From the NCBI RefSeq assembly GCF_000708715.2, contig NZ_JENB01000012.1:97877-161876 (forward strand): DNA of 64,000 bases. The letters are read 5' to 3'. Numbering within the stretch: position 1 is the stretch's first letter; each line of letters begins with the position of its first letter. This document shows positions 36,183 to 45,448 of the stretch, in pieces. Position numbers and translations under genes: made by a program. The DNA is from Pseudomonas putida W15Oct28. Lineage in GTDB: Bacteria; Pseudomonadota; Gammaproteobacteria; Pseudomonadales; Pseudomonadaceae. The notes under the pieces were generated by a model. That model did no database searches and was not told the origin of the DNA. It was given only the letters and a program-made list of their open reading frames with translations.

Positions 36183-36515
36183 TCAGATCTCGTCGAAGTC
36201 CAGCTTCTCGCCAGCGCGCTCCCAGACAATGCGTTCAAGCATCTCGCCGAGCAGCTCTTCGCTCTTCTCGCAGATCCACTTCTTGCTCTCTACGTCGTAG
36301 TCAAAGTGGAAACCGCCGGACTTGTCAGCCAGCCACAACTGGCGCAGCGGCTCCTGGCGGCTGAAGATCAGCTGGCTGCCGTTTTCGAACTTGATGGTCA
36401 GGACACCGGCAGAGTTCTCCATGTCCAGGTCCATGCCGCTCTCGTCGAACAGGTCTTCCAGGGCCTGTTGGGTCGCGTCGACCAGATCATGGAAACGCGC
36501 TTCACTCAAACTCAT
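36183..36515 (-). CDS. cyaY: Frataxin-like iron-donor protein CyaY
   Basis: 110-residue bacterial frataxin, which binds iron and modulates the IscS cysteine desulfurase in Fe-S assembly. The N terminus SLSEARFHDLVDATQQALEDLFDESGMDLDMEN carries the acidic ridge, followed by the beta-sheet GVLTIKFENGSQLIFSRQEPLRQLWLA and GGFHFDYD. GAGG lies upstream of ATG 36515. It is divergent from lptM-lysA-dapF, the same arrangement as in E. coli. Confidence 0.97.
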   Translation of the reverse strand: MSLSEARFHDLVDATQQALEDLFDESGMDLDMENSAGVLTIKFENGSQLIFSRQEPLRQLWLADKSGGFHFDYDVESKKWICEKSEELLGEMLERIVWERAGEKLDFDEI

Positions 36516-36663
36516 TGCAGGAACCTCGAAATTAGCTGCGTCACAGGCAAGCCGGGCAAGATACGGGCGCTTGGCGCCGAATGCAAAGATTAGCCATTGA
36601 AGGCGGTAAGAATAGCCCGCCCGGCGGACCGGCCCTTGCATAGGCAAGCCGCCGGTCGCTCGG

Positions 36664-36669
36664 TATACT
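36664..36669 (+). promoter_or_regulatory. -10 box for lptM-lysA-dapF
   Basis: TATACT, 37 bp before the lptM ATG. A TTGCAT lies 22 bp upstream, too far for a standard -35. Confidence 0.5.
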
Positions 36670-36705
36670 CGGGCGCAATACTGCATTTTTCTAAGGATTT
36701 CACCC

Positions 36706-36918
36706 ATGAAGCGCCTGATTTCCTCCTTCGCGGCGCTGGTCGCTGTTGCCTGCCTCGTTTCGGCCTGCGGCCAGAAAGGCCCGCTGTATCTGCCTGAAGA
36801 CGGCGATAACGGCAAAGCGCACAAGTCGCACCAGCACCAGCCAAAAGCCAAGCCGGCCCCCGCGCCAGTACAGCAGCCCGAGCTGCAGTCCGAGCCCGAG
36901 CAGTCGCCTGCGCAGTAA
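36706..36918 (+). CDS. lptM: Small lipoprotein LptM (YifL)
   Basis: 70-residue outer-membrane lipoprotein. The signal peptide MKRLISSFAALVAVACLVSA ends in a lipobox with the acylated cysteine at C21, followed by the family motif CGQKGPLYLP; the remainder is a Pro/Gln/Lys-rich tail. In E. coli LptM helps the LptD/LptE LPS translocon mature. Its position between cyaY and lysA-dapF is conserved. A strong AAGGA precedes the ATG. Confidence 0.95.
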   Translation: MKRLISSFAALVAVACLVSACGQKGPLYLPEDGDNGKAHKSHQHQPKAKPAPAPVQQPELQSEPEQSPAQ

Positions 36919-36927
36919 GGAAACCAG

Positions 36928-38175
36928 ATGAACGCTTTCAACTACCGCGACGGTGAGCTGTTCGCGGAAGGGGTGGCCCTGTCGGCCGTCGCCGAACGTT
37001 TCGGCACCCCCACCTACGTGTACTCGCGCGCCCACATCGAGGCCCAGTACCGCAGCTACGCCGACGCCCTGCAAGGCACCGAGCACCTGGTGTGCTTCGC
37101 GGTCAAGGCCAACTCCAACCTTGGCGTGCTGAACGTGCTGGCGCGCCTGGGCGCAGGCTTCGACATTGTCTCCGGCGGTGAGCTGGAGCGCGTGCTGGCC
37201 GCTGGCGGGCGCGCCGACCGCGTGGTGTTCTCCGGCGTTGGCAAAACCCGCGAAGACATGCGCCGCGCCCTGGAAGTGGGTGTGCACTGCTTCAACGTCG
37301 AATCCACCGACGAACTGGAGCGCCTGCAAGTCGTGGCCGCCGAAATGGGCAAGGTTGCCCCGGTGTCGCTGCGGGTCAACCCGGACGTTGACGCCGGCAC
37401 CCACCCGTACATCTCCACGGGCCTGAAAGAAAACAAGTTCGGCATCGCCATCGCCGACGCCGAGGCCATGTACGTGCGTGCCGCGCAGCTGCCGAACCTG
37501 GACGTGGTTGGCGTCGACTGCCACATCGGCTCGCAGCTGACCACCGTCGAGCCGTTCCTCGATGCCCTCGACCGCCTGCTGGACCTGGTCGATCGCCTCG
37601 CCGACTGCGGCATCCACCTGCGCCATCTGGACCTGGGTGGCGGCGTTGGCGTGCGCTACCGCGACGAAGAGCCACCCCTGGTGGCCGACTACATCAAGGC
37701 TATTCGCGAGCGCGTAGGCAAGCGCGACCTGGCCCTGGTGTTCGAGCCGGGCCGCTACATCGTGGCCAACGCCGGGGTGCTGCTGACCCGCGTGGAATAC
37801 CTCAAGCACACCGAACACAAGGACTTCGCCATCATCGATGCGGCGATGAACGACCTGATTCGCCCGGCCCTTTACCAGGCCTGGATGGGTGTCAGCGCGG
37901 TCATCCCACGCGAAGGCGAAGGCCGTGCCTACGACCTGGTCGGCCCGATCTGCGAGACCGGCGACTTCCTCGGCAAGGACCGTGTGCTGAACCTGGCCGA
38001 AGGCGACCTGCTGGCCGTGCAGTCCGCGGGGGCCTATGGTTTTGTCATGAGTTCCAACTACAACACCCGTGGCCGTTGCGCTGAAATCCTGGTCGACGGC
38101 GACCAGGCGTTCGAAGTACGCCGCCGCGAGACCATCGCCGAACTGTACGCTGGCGAAAGCCTGCTGCCGGAGTAA
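36928..38175 (+). CDS. lysA: Diaminopimelate decarboxylase
   Basis: 415-residue PLP enzyme that converts meso-diaminopimelate to lysine, the last step of lysine synthesis. The PLP lysine is K60 in [15 protein letters not shown]. Other motifs are the glycine-rich phosphate site [11 protein letters not shown], the [11 protein letters not shown] segment and the C-terminal [12 protein letters not shown] with the active-site Cys contributed across the dimer. AAGGAAACCAG lies before ATG 36928. It sits in the lptM-lysA-dapF operon, with dapF starting 4 bp after its stop. Confidence 0.97.
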   Translation: MNAFNYRDGELFAEGVALSAVAERFGTPTYVYSRAHIEAQYRSYADALQGTEHLVCFAVKANSNLGVLNVLARLGAGFDIVSGGELERVLAAGGRADRVVFSGVGKTREDMRRALEVGVHCFNVESTDELERLQVVAAEMGKVAPVSLRVNPDVDAGTHPYISTGLKENKFGIAIADAEAMYVRAAQLPNLDVVGVDCHIGSQLTTVEPFLDALDRLLDLVDRLADCGIHLRHLDLGGGVGVRYRDEEPPLVADYIKAIRERVGKRDLALVFEPGRYIVANAGVLLTRVEYLKHTEHKDFAIIDAAMNDLIRPALYQAWMGVSAVIPREGEGRAYDLVGPICETGDFLGKDRVLNLAEGDLLAVQSAGAYGFVMSSNYNTRGRCAEILVDGDQAFEVRRRETIAELYAGESLLPE

Positions 38176-38179
38176 GCCC

Positions 38180-39010
38180 ATGCTGCTGCGTTTTACCAAG
38201 ATGCATGGCCTGGGCAACGACTTCATGGTCCTCGACCTGGTCAGCCAGCACGCGCATATCCAGCCCAAGCACGCCAAGCAATGGGGTGACCGCCATACCG
38301 GCATCGGCTTCGACCAGTTGCTGATCGTCGAGGCGCCGAACAACCCGGAAGTGGACTTCCGCTACCGCATCTTCAACGCCGACGGCTCCGAAGTGGAGCA
38401 GTGCGGCAACGGTGCGCGCTGCTTCGCCCGCTTCGTGCTGGACAAGCGCCTGACCGCGAAAAAGCGCATCCGCGTCGAAACCAAAAGCGGCATCATCGTG
38501 CTGGACGTGCAGAACGATGGCCAGGTGAGTGTCGACATGGGCCCACCGCGCTTCATCCCTGCCGAAATCCCCTTCGTCGCTGACGAGCAGGCGCTGAACT
38601 ACCCACTGGAAGTCGACGGCCAGCTGCATTCGATTGCCGCCGTGTCCATGGGTAACCCGCATGCCGTGCTGCGCGTCGACGACGTGCATACTGCCCCCGT
38701 GCATGAGCTGGGCCCGAAGATCGAAAACCACCCACGTTTCCCGCAGCGGGTGAATGCCGGCTTCCTCCAGGTCATCGACCGCCACCGCGCCAACCTGCGC
38801 GTGTGGGAGCGCGGCGCGGGCGAAACCCAGGCCTGCGGCACCGGCGCTTGCGCCGCGGCCGTGGCCGCGATCAGCCAAGGCTGGATGGATTCCCCGGTGT
38901 CCCTCGACCTGCCCGGTGGCCGCCTGCACATCGAATGGGCCGGCCCCGGCAAGCCCGTGTTGATGACCGGCCCGGCCGTACGCGTCTACGAAGGACAGGT
39001 TCGTCTCTAG
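38180..39010 (+). CDS. dapF: Diaminopimelate epimerase
   Basis: 276-residue cofactor-independent epimerase interconverting LL- and meso-diaminopimelate. The two catalytic cysteines are C75 (EQCGNGARC) and C219 (QACGTGACA). The start ATG 38180 gives [19 protein letters not shown], the canonical family N terminus. The TAG stop (39008-39010) is unusual: its TA is the presumed target dinucleotide and its G the first base of a MITE-like element, so the native end of the protein may once have differed. Confidence 0.97.
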   Translation: MLLRFTKMHGLGNDFMVLDLVSQHAHIQPKHAKQWGDRHTGIGFDQLLIVEAPNNPEVDFRYRIFNADGSEVEQCGNGARCFARFVLDKRLTAKKRIRVETKSGIIVLDVQNDGQVSVDMGPPRFIPAEIPFVADEQALNYPLEVDGQLHSIAAVSMGNPHAVLRVDDVHTAPVHELGPKIENHPRFPQRVNAGFLQVIDRHRANLRVWERGAGETQACGTGACAAAVAAISQGWMDSPVSLDLPGGRLHIEWAGPGKPVLMTGPAVRVYEGQVRL

Positions 39011-39164
39011 GGTCTGTATGAAAAGTCTTGAGACGAAGGTCAGGCAAGGCGAAAACAGCCGAGGAACGGTCGGAGTCGCGCTCGACTTTACGGGTTGTAA
39101 ATGAGCATTCCGAGGCTGTTTTCAACGCAGCATCACCGAGTATCAAGGCTTTTCGTACAGAGCC
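39010..39164. mobile_element. 155-bp MITE-like element with terminal inverted repeats
   Basis: The ends GGGTCTGTATGAAAAG and (reverse complement) GGCTCTGTACGAAAAG match at 21 of the first 25 positions. The element is flanked by TA on both sides (39008-39009 and 39165-39166), a possible 2-bp target duplication. Internal arms GAAAACAGCC (39051-39060) and GGCTGTTTTC (39114-39123) and an inner AGTCG/CGACT pair (39074-39087) let the whole element fold into one long hairpin. It has no coding capacity and lies between dapF and the DUF484 gene. The parent transposon family is not identified. Confidence 0.75.
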
Positions 39165-39180
39165 TAAGCGAGTAACCGCC

Positions 39181-39891
39181 ATGAAAGATCAGCCCCAGGT
39201 TGTACCCCAGCAGTCCGCCGAGCTTGATGACGAAGCGGTGGTCGCCTACCTGCGCGCCCACCCCACCTTCTTCGCCGAGCACGACGAGTTGCTGATCGAA
39301 CAGCGCATTCCGCATCAGCGAGGCGACAGCGTGTCGCTGGTGGAACGCCAGCTCAAGCTGCTGCGCGACCGCAACATCGAGATGCGCCATCGCCTGTCGC
39401 AATTGATGGACGTGGCCCGCGACAACGATCGGCTGTTCGACAAGACCCGACGGCTGATCCTCGACCTGCTCGATGCCGGCACCCTGGAAGAAGTGGTGAT
39501 GGCGGTCGAAGACAGCCTGCGCCAGGAATTCCAGGTGCCCTTCGTCAGCCTCATCCTGTTCGGCGACAACGTCGCCCCGGTCGGGCGCTGGGTCAGCAAC
39601 GCCGAGGCGCAACAGGCCATCGGTGCCCTGCTGGGCAGCGGCAAGACGGTCAGTGGCAACCTGCGTGAGCATGAGCTGGCCTTCCTGTTCGGTGAGGAAC
39701 AGCGCCGGGAAGTAGGCTCCAGCGCCGTGGCCACCCTCGAATACCAGGGGCTGCACGGGGTGCTGGCGATCGGCAGTCGCGATCCGCAGCACTACAAGAG
39801 CAGCGTCGGTACCCTGTTCCTCGGCTACATCGCCGAAGTGCTCGGCCGCGTTGTACCGCGCGTAACCCAGACCCTGCGCTCGGTACGCTGA
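39181..39891 (+). CDS. DUF484 (GAF-like) family protein
   Basis: 236-residue DUF484 protein. The N-terminal helix pair ([22 protein letters not shown] and a coiled coil [25 protein letters not shown]) precedes a GAF-like domain (about residues 75-220). Conserved pieces are [22 protein letters not shown] and [19 protein letters not shown]. The gene is fixed between dapF and xerC in many gammaproteobacteria (yigA in E. coli). The start ATG 39181 has a weak ribosome site and now lies just behind the MITE-like insertion. Function unknown. Confidence 0.93.
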   Translation: MKDQPQVVPQQSAELDDEAVVAYLRAHPTFFAEHDELLIEQRIPHQRGDSVSLVERQLKLLRDRNIEMRHRLSQLMDVARDNDRLFDKTRRLILDLLDAGTLEEVVMAVEDSLRQEFQVPFVSLILFGDNVAPVGRWVSNAEAQQAIGALLGSGKTVSGNLREHELAFLFGEEQRREVGSSAVATLEYQGLHGVLAIGSRDPQHYKSSVGTLFLGYIAEVLGRVVPRVTQTLRSVR

Positions 39892-40790
39892 TGGAACGCC
39901 AGCTGGAGGCTTATTGCGCACACCTGCGCAACGAGCGCCAGGTGTCGGAGCACACATTGGTGGGCTACCGTCGCGACCTGAACAAGGTCATCGCCTACTG
40001 CAAGGAACACGGTATTGACGGTTGGCAGGCGCTGCAGATCCAGCAGCTGCGCCAGCTGATCGCGCGCCTGCACCACCATGGCCAGTCCTCGCGCAGCCTG
40101 GCCCGGCTGCTTTCGGCAGTGCGCGGCTTGTACCGCTACCTCAACCGCGAAGGCCTTTGCCAGCACGACCCGGCCACCGGCCTGAGCGCGCCCAAGGGTG
40201 AGCGCCGGCTGCCCAAGGTGCTGGACACCGACCGCGCCCTGCAGCTGCTAGATGGCGGCGTCGACGACGACTTCATCGCCCGCCGTGACCAGGCAATCCT
40301 TGAACTGTTCTACTCCTCGGGCCTGCGCCTGTCAGAACTGACCAACCTCGACCTCGATCACATCGACCTCGCCGCCGGCCTGGTGCAGGTGCTGGGCAAG
40401 GGTGGCAAGGCCCGCGTTCTGCCGGTTGGCCGCAAGGCCCGCGAGGCGCTACAGGCCTGGTACCGCCTGCGCGGCATCGGCAACCCGCGTGACCGCGCTG
40501 TGTTCATCACCCGCCAGGGCAACCGCATCACACCACGGGCTGTGCAGCAGCGGGTGAAGAAGGCGGGTGAGCGCGAGCTGGGCCAGCACCTGCACCCGCA
40601 CATGCTTCGCCATTCCTTCGCCAGCCATGTGCTGGAATCGTCCCAGGACCTGCGTGCGGTGCAGGAGATGCTCGGCCATGCCGACATCAGCACCACGCAG
40701 ATCTACACCCACCTGGACTTCCAGCACCTGGCCGCGGTGTACGACAGCGCCCACCCTCGGGCCAAACGCAGCAAAGGCACAGACTCATGA
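39891..40790 (+). CDS. xerC: Tyrosine recombinase XerC
   Basis: 299-residue site-specific recombinase that resolves chromosome dimers at dif with XerD. The N-terminal SAM-like domain ([19 protein letters not shown]) is followed by the catalytic domain with Arg in [13 protein letters not shown], Lys in [30 protein letters not shown] (His, Arg), [14 protein letters not shown] (His) and the nucleophile Tyr in QIYTH. The start overlaps the DUF484 stop by one base (TGATG) and the stop overlaps the HAD gene by four. The dapF-DUF484-xerC-HAD order matches E. coli dapF-yigA-xerC-yigB. Confidence 0.97.
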   Translation: MERQLEAYCAHLRNERQVSEHTLVGYRRDLNKVIAYCKEHGIDGWQALQIQQLRQLIARLHHHGQSSRSLARLLSAVRGLYRYLNREGLCQHDPATGLSAPKGERRLPKVLDTDRALQLLDGGVDDDFIARRDQAILELFYSSGLRLSELTNLDLDHIDLAAGLVQVLGKGGKARVLPVGRKAREALQAWYRLRGIGNPRDRAVFITRQGNRITPRAVQQRVKKAGERELGQHLHPHMLRHSFASHVLESSQDLRAVQEMLGHADISTTQIYTHLDFQHLAAVYDSAHPRAKRSKGTDS

Positions 40791-41482
40791 GCATCAAGCT
40801 GATCACGTTCGACCTCGACGACACCCTGTGGGACACCGCACCGGTCATTGCCAGCGCAGAAGTCGTGCTGCGCGACTGGCTCGAAGCCAACGCCCCGATC
40901 CTGGGCGGCGTGCCGGTGGAGCACCTGTTTGCCATCCGCGAGCGCCTGGTACAGGCCGAGCCCGGCCTCAAACACCGCATCAGCGCCCTGCGCCGACGGG
41001 TGCTGTTCCATGCCCTGGAAGAGGTGGGCTACAGCGAGAAGCAAGCGCAGGCGCTGGCCAACGAAGGCTTTGAAGTGTTCCTGCACGCTCGCCACCAGGT
41101 GGAGATCTTCCCCGAGGTGCAGCCGGTGCTGGAGATCTTGCGCCATCACTACACCCTGGGCGTGGTCACCAACGGCAATGCCGATGTGAGCCGGCTGGGG
41201 CTGGCAGACTACTTCCGCTTTGCCCTGTGCGCCGAAGACCTCGGCATCGGCAAGCCGGATCCGGCACCGTTCCTGGAAGCCCTGCGCCGCGGCGAGGCGC
41301 ACGCCAGCGCCGCGGTGCACATTGGCGATCACCCCGGCGATGACATCGCAGGCGCCCAGCGCGCCGGGCTACGCGCGGTGTGGTTCAACCCCCAGGGCAA
41401 GGCCTGGACGGGTGAGCAGGCACCGGATGCCGAGATCCAGCGCCTGTCGCAGCTGCCCGACATCCTCGCGCGCTGGCGCTGA
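40787..41482 (+). CDS. yigB: HAD-family hydrolase, YigB-like
   Basis: 231-residue HAD phosphatase. Motif [15 protein letters not shown] supplies D9 and D11, motif II is in [15 protein letters not shown], motif III is the Lys of [10 protein letters not shown], and motif IV is [17 protein letters not shown]. The helical cap lies between about residues 20 and 100. The E. coli YigB counterpart dephosphorylates FMN among other substrates. Here it is translationally coupled to xerC by an ATGA overlap. The in vivo substrate is inferred only by family. Confidence 0.93.
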   Translation: MSIKLITFDLDDTLWDTAPVIASAEVVLRDWLEANAPILGGVPVEHLFAIRERLVQAEPGLKHRISALRRRVLFHALEEVGYSEKQAQALANEGFEVFLHARHQVEIFPEVQPVLEILRHHYTLGVVTNGNADVSRLGLADYFRFALCAEDLGIGKPDPAPFLEALRRGEAHASAAVHIGDHPGDDIAGAQRAGLRAVWFNPQGKAWTGEQAPDAEIQRLSQLPDILARWR

Positions 41483-41484
41483 CA

Positions 41485-41598
41485 GGGGCCGCGTTGCGGC
41501 CCATTCGCGGGTAAACCCGCTCCCACAGGGATCGCGCGCACCCCGCGGCCTGTAGAGATCCTGTGGGAGCGGGTTCACCCGCGAAGAGGCCGGCACAG
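41485..41598. repeat. REP pair, GCGGGT variant
   Basis: Inverted pair with TTCGCGGGTAAACCCGCTCC and GTGGGAGCGGGTTCACCCGC cores, between the convergent HAD and sutA genes. Confidence 0.88.
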
Positions 41599-41620
41599 GC
41601 AGCACAAATCTGACAGGCAC

Positions 41621-41651
41621 AAAAAAGCCCGCAGCGACGGCGGGCTTTTTT
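41621..41651. terminator. Bidirectional intrinsic terminator
   Basis: A6-GCCCGC-N7-GCGGGC-T6. It serves the convergent dapF-xerC-HAD operon and sutA. Confidence 0.92.
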
Positions 41652-41663
41652 GCGTTCAGCCAC

Positions 41664-41993
41664 TCAGATAGGGCGGCTGCCGTACTTGTTGTCCGGCTTC
41701 TTGGGCGGGTCGGCGACCACGTTGGCCTCGACTTCCTGCACCTTGCCACCGCGAGAAAGGAAGTCTTCCATCGCCTTGGCCAGTGCATCACGCTCTTTCT
41801 GCTTGGCTTCCATGCTCGGCATCTCGTCTACCGAGACGGCGGCCTTGGATTTGCCCTTGGCAGCGGGTGCCGGGCTGCTGTCGTCATCGCCAGCGTCTTC
41901 GGCGCCATCGTCAGCCGCCGCTTCGAGGCCTTCATCGCCCTCGTCTTCATCGCCTACTTCGAGGTCGTCGTTTTCCAGATCATCGTCGCTCAT
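41664..41993 (-). CDS. sutA: Transcriptional regulator SutA
   Basis: 109-residue acidic, mostly disordered protein matching SutA, an RNA-polymerase-binding regulator found in P. aeruginosa during slow growth. The N-terminal half is almost all Asp/Glu/Gly/Ala (MSDDDLENDDLEVGDEDEGD). A predicted helix (EMPSMEAKQKERDALAKAME) and a short conserved tail (DPPKKPDNKYGSRPI) follow. By the published model it stimulates rRNA and other promoters in slow-growing cells. GAGGTAG precedes ATG 41993. The recognition rests on composition, conserved tail and size. Confidence 0.88.
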   Translation of the reverse strand: MSDDDLENDDLEVGDEDEGDEGLEAAADDGAEDAGDDDSSPAPAAKGKSKAAVSVDEMPSMEAKQKERDALAKAMEDFLSRGGKVQEVEANVVADPPKKPDNKYGSRPI

Positions 41994-42377
41994 GTTCTAC
42001 CTCATGACTTGCGAAAAGCAGGTTAGTTATAGACCAGTGCAGCCGTAGACCGGCAGCCACCGGTGAAAATTCAACTGGCCGTGGGTTAGGCCACTGCCCT
42101 TGGGTCGGCGCTCCTGATGGGAGGCGGCACCCAGCAGGCCCTGCTCCTGGCAGGGCCTGACAAATCCAATAGCCCCTGCTGGCCACACGCTATTGGCAAG
42201 CCTAGCAAAGGCTGGGGAAGTGTGTGGACTACGCGTCAAACACCCCTCGGCGCGCATTCTAGCGCGCCCGTGGAAAAAGCAAAGCTCCATAAACGCCCTA
42301 CGACTTGTAAGTTTTTTACCTACGTCGCGAACGTGTCGAATAAACCGTTTGCCGAGCGCGAAATACTGAAAATCTGG
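41994..42377. other. Region upstream of sutA with no gene
   Basis: A 429-bp gap separates sutA and amtB. A TATAAC -10-like box on the minus strand (42026-42031), about 33 bp before the sutA ATG, is the only promoter hint. Short palindromes occur (GGCCCTGCTCCTGGCAGGGCC near 42136-42158 and GCGCGC-rich DNA near 42251-42270). The open frame across the region does not look protein-like. Confidence 0.4.
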
Positions 42378-42410
42378 CAAAAAAATGCCCGGCAAGCCGG
42401 GCAAGTTTTT
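42378..42410 (-). terminator. Terminator of glnK-amtB
   Basis: TGCCCGGC-AA-GCCGGGCA stem with a T7 run on the minus strand, ending 12 bp after the amtB stop. Confidence 0.9.
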
Positions 42411-42422
42411 ACCGCGTCGCAG

Positions 42423-43754
42423 TTACAGGTTGTAGCCGCGTTCGTTGTGCTGAGCCAGGTCGAGGCCGACCGACTCTTCTTCTTCGTTGACCCGCAGGCC
42501 CATCACCACATCCAGCACCTTGAGGATCACGTAGGTGACGATGGCGGTGTAGACCACGGTGAAAATCACGCCTTTGGCCTGGATCCAGACCTGCATGCCG
42601 ATGTCGGTGACGGTGCCGAAGCCGCCCAGGGCCGGGGCTGCGAACACACCGGTGAGGATGGCACCGATGATGCCGCCGATACCGTGCACACCGAAGGCAT
42701 CCAGCGAATCGTCATAGCCGAGCTTGCGCTTGAGGGTGGTGGCGCAGAAGTAGCAGATCACACCCGAAGCCAGGCCGATCACCAGGGCGCCCATCGGGCC
42801 CACGGTGCCTGCCGCCGGGGTAATGGCAACCAGGCCGGCAACCACACCCGACGCGATGCCCAGGGCGCTGGGTTTGCCGTGACCGATCCACTCGGCGAAC
42901 ATCCAGCCCAGCGCAGCAGCTGCGGTGGCGATCTGGGTGACCAGCATGGCCATGCCAGCGGTGCCGTTGGCGGCAGCGGCGGAGCCTGCGTTGAAGCCGA
43001 ACCAGCCGATCCACAGCATGGCGGCGCCCATCAGGGTGTAGCCCAGGTTGTGCGGGGCCATCGGGGTGGTCGGGTAGCCCTTGCGCTTGCCCAGTACCAG
43101 GCAGCAGACCAGGCCTGCGATACCGGCGTTGATGTGCACCACAGTGCCGCCAGCGAAGTCTAGTACGCCCCAGTCCCACATCAGTGCACCGTCACCGCTC
43201 CACACCATGTGCGCGATCGGCGCATACACCAGGGTGAACCAGATGCCCATGAACACCAGCATCGCAGAGAACTTCATGCGCTCGGCGAAGGCACCCACGA
43301 TCAGTGCCGGGGTGATGATGGCGAAGGTCATCTGGAAGGTGATGAATACCGCTTCAGGGAACAGTGCGGTGGCAGACGTCAGGTTCTCGGGCGTGACGCC
43401 GCTGAGGAAGGCCTTGGAGAAGCCGCCGACGAAGGAATTGAAGTTGAGCACGCCCTTTTCCATACCGGTGGTATCGAAGGCCATGCTGTAGCCGTAGACG
43501 ACCCAGAGAATGCTCATCAGGCCGGTGATAGCAAAGCACTGCATCATCACCGACAGCACGTTCTTGGAACGCACCATACCGCCATAGAACAGGGCCAGGC
43601 CCGGGATAGTCATGAACAGCACCAGCGCCGTTGCAGTCAGCATCCAGGCGGTGTCGCCGGAGTTCAGCGCTGGGGCAGCTTCCTCTGCCAGGGCGAGCCC
43701 GGGCATTACGAGGGACAAAAGGGCTCCTAGCCCTGCGATCTTACGCAGAGTCAT
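42423..43754 (-). CDS. amtB: Ammonium transporter AmtB
   Basis: 443-residue trimeric ammonium channel. A cleavable signal-like N terminus (LGALLSLVMPGLALAEEA) is followed by eleven membrane helices, beginning TAWMLTATALVLFMTIPGLALFYGG. Conserved pore residues are in the WGVLDFAGGTVVHINAGIAGLV segment (first His of the twin-His pair) and DDSLDAFGVHGIGGIIGAIL (second His). The C-terminal tail contacts GlnK. AGGAG precedes ATG 43754. It is cotranscribed with glnK 46 bp upstream, so the nitrogen-controlled promoter before glnK serves both. Confidence 0.98.
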   Translation of the reverse strand: MTLRKIAGLGALLSLVMPGLALAEEAAPALNSGDTAWMLTATALVLFMTIPGLALFYGGMVRSKNVLSVMMQCFAITGLMSILWVVYGYSMAFDTTGMEKGVLNFNSFVGGFSKAFLSGVTPENLTSATALFPEAVFITFQMTFAIITPALIVGAFAERMKFSAMLVFMGIWFTLVYAPIAHMVWSGDGALMWDWGVLDFAGGTVVHINAGIAGLVCCLVLGKRKGYPTTPMAPHNLGYTLMGAAMLWIGWFGFNAGSAAAANGTAGMAMLVTQIATAAAALGWMFAEWIGHGKPSALGIASGVVAGLVAITPAAGTVGPMGALVIGLASGVICYFCATTLKRKLGYDDSLDAFGVHGIGGIIGAILTGVFAAPALGGFGTVTDIGMQVWIQAKGVIFTVVYTAIVTYVILKVLDVVMGLRVNEEEESVGLDLAQHNERGYNL

Positions 43755-43800
43755 GTTGTTTTCTCCTGGGGCGTTGGGTTTGGTGAGGCTTTTTTGCTGC

Positions 43801-44325
<525 letters not shown>

Positions 44326-44388
44326 TCACCGGAAAACAGCGAGTTATGTGAAACAGTCGGGATTGGCCAGTCGCCAGCATGGAAAACA

Positions 44389-44405
44389 TGCACAGTTTCG
44401 GTGCG
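44389..44405. promoter_or_regulatory. NtrC-type site 1 upstream of glnK
   Basis: TGCACAGTTTCGGTGCG matches the NtrC pattern TGCAC-N7-GTGCA at all but the last base. It is about 77 bp upstream of the -24 element. Confidence 0.7.
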
Positions 44406-44421
44406 CGCCGGCAGGGCGCAT

Positions 44422-44438
44422 TGCGCGAAAAACGTGCA
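44422..44438. promoter_or_regulatory. NtrC-type site 2 upstream of glnK
   Basis: TGCGCGAAAAACGTGCA, TGC-C-N7-GTGCA, centred 33 bp (three helical turns) from site 1, as in paired NtrC enhancers. Confidence 0.68.
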
Positions 44439-44450
44439 ACCGATCGAGAA

Positions 44451-44537
44451 CTGTGGGAGCGGGCATGCCCGCGAACACCGGCACAGCCGGTGCCATCCAC
44501 CGCGCTGGGTTCTTCGCGGGCCTGCCCGCTCCCACAA
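44451..44537. repeat. Composite REP element, copy 1
   Basis: Inverted REP arms around an extra hairpin ACCGGC-ACA-GCCGGT and the segment GCCATCCACCGC. It is nearly identical to the copy at 45345-45432 in the same orientation. Confidence 0.85.
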
Positions 44538-44613
44538 GGGCCGATGTGCACCCAAGCGTCAGGTTTGTGCGTGCTACACTGCCGGCCATTTCTCAGTTTC
44601 AGTGGACAGCCCC

Positions 44614-44877
44614 ATGCTTGCGCCCAAAGCCCTTCTCGATGCCCTGAGCGACCAGGCCTCGCGCCTGTTCAGCAGCGATACCGCCCAGCCCCGTGCAGAA
44701 CTGGAAAGCCAGTTCAAGGTGCTGATGCAAGGTGCTTTCAGCAAGCTGGACCTGGTCAGCCGTGACGAATTCGACAGCCAGATGGTCGTGCTGGCGCGCA
44801 CCCGCGCACGCCTTGAGGCCTTGGAAAAACAAGTAGCCGAACTGGAAGCACGCATGGCACCCGACGCGCAGGAATAA
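44614..44877 (+). CDS. ubiK: Ubiquinone biosynthesis accessory factor UbiK
   Basis: 87-residue BMFP-domain (formerly YqiC) protein. It has an N-terminal amphipathic region (LAPKALLDALSDQASRLFSS) and a C-terminal coiled coil (RDEFDSQMVVLARTRARLEALEKQVAELEARM). UbiK binds UbiJ and membranes and is needed for efficient aerobic ubiquinone synthesis. The start ATG 44614 lacks a strong ribosome site. It is followed 24 bp later by the di-Mop gene, and the ubiK-comM neighbourhood recurs in Pseudomonas. Confidence 0.94.
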   Translation: MLAPKALLDALSDQASRLFSSDTAQPRAELESQFKVLMQGAFSKLDLVSRDEFDSQMVVLARTRARLEALEKQVAELEARMAPDAQE

Positions 44878-44901
44878 CAACCCATACACGGAGCGTTTCC
44901 C

Positions 44902-45330
44902 ATGAAAGTCAGCGCACGCAATGTTTTCGAAGGCAAAGTCACCAACGTTCAGCCCGGTGCGGTCAATGCCGAAGTCGAGCTGACCCTGGCTGGCGGCGAA
45001 AAACTGGTAGCGGTGGTCACCATGGCCAGCCTGCATAACCTCAGCATCAACGTCGGCAAAGACGCCGTGGCGCTGGTCAAGGCGCCGTGGGTGGTGCTGC
45101 TGACTGACGCCGCCGGCTACAGGCTGTCGGCCCGTAACGCACTGGAAGGTGAAGTGGTGCGGGTGGGTGATGGTGCAGTGAATGCCGAAGTGGTGCTGAA
45201 GCTGGCCGGCGGCACCGAGGTGTTTGCCATCGTGACCCGCGAAGCCGTGCAGGAGCTGGGCCTGGCACCGGGTGTGAAGGCCACTGCGCTGATCAAGGCT
45301 TCGCACATCATCCTCGGCGCCAAGCCCTGA
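44902..45330 (+). CDS. Molybdate-binding protein with two Mop (molbindin) domains
   Basis: 142-residue protein made of two tandem TOBE/Mop repeats of about 68 residues. Repeat 1 is SARNVFEGKVTNVQPGAVNAEVELTLAGGEKLVAVVT and repeat 2 is SARNALEGEVVRVGDGAVNAEVVLKLAGGTEVFAIVT, both ending in a VKAPWVVL or IKASHIIL strand. Di-Mop molbindins (ModG type) bind and store molybdate or tungstate in the cytoplasm. GGAG precedes ATG 44902. No other molybdenum genes are nearby. Confidence 0.92.
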   Translation: MKVSARNVFEGKVTNVQPGAVNAEVELTLAGGEKLVAVVTMASLHNLSINVGKDAVALVKAPWVVLLTDAAGYRLSARNALEGEVVRVGDGAVNAEVVLKLAGGTEVFAIVTREAVQELGLAPGVKATALIKASHIILGAKP

Positions 45331-45344
45331 GCTTGAAGGTAGAC

Positions 45345-45432
45345 CTGTGGGAGCGGGCATGCCCGCGAACACCGGCGCAGCCGGTGCCATCCACCGCATT
45401 GCCTGCTTCGCGGGCTTGCCCGCTCCCACAGG
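45345..45432. repeat. Composite REP element, copy 2
   Basis: Same arrangement and orientation as the copy at 44451-44537, with inner hairpin ACCGGC-GCA-GCCGGT. The first ~58 bases differ at only one position. Confidence 0.85.
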
Positions 45433-45448
45433 GATTCGAGCAAGCCTG

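Noticed and set aside
42027..42404. 125-codon minus-strand frame between amtB and sutA
   Set aside because: It overlaps the amtB terminator, lacks a ribosome site and has atypical composition; treated as non-coding.
44403..44421. TGCGC-N9-GCGCA palindrome as a third NtrC site
   Set aside because: The spacing is 9 rather than 7 and it overlaps the two better sites; probably incidental GC-rich symmetry.
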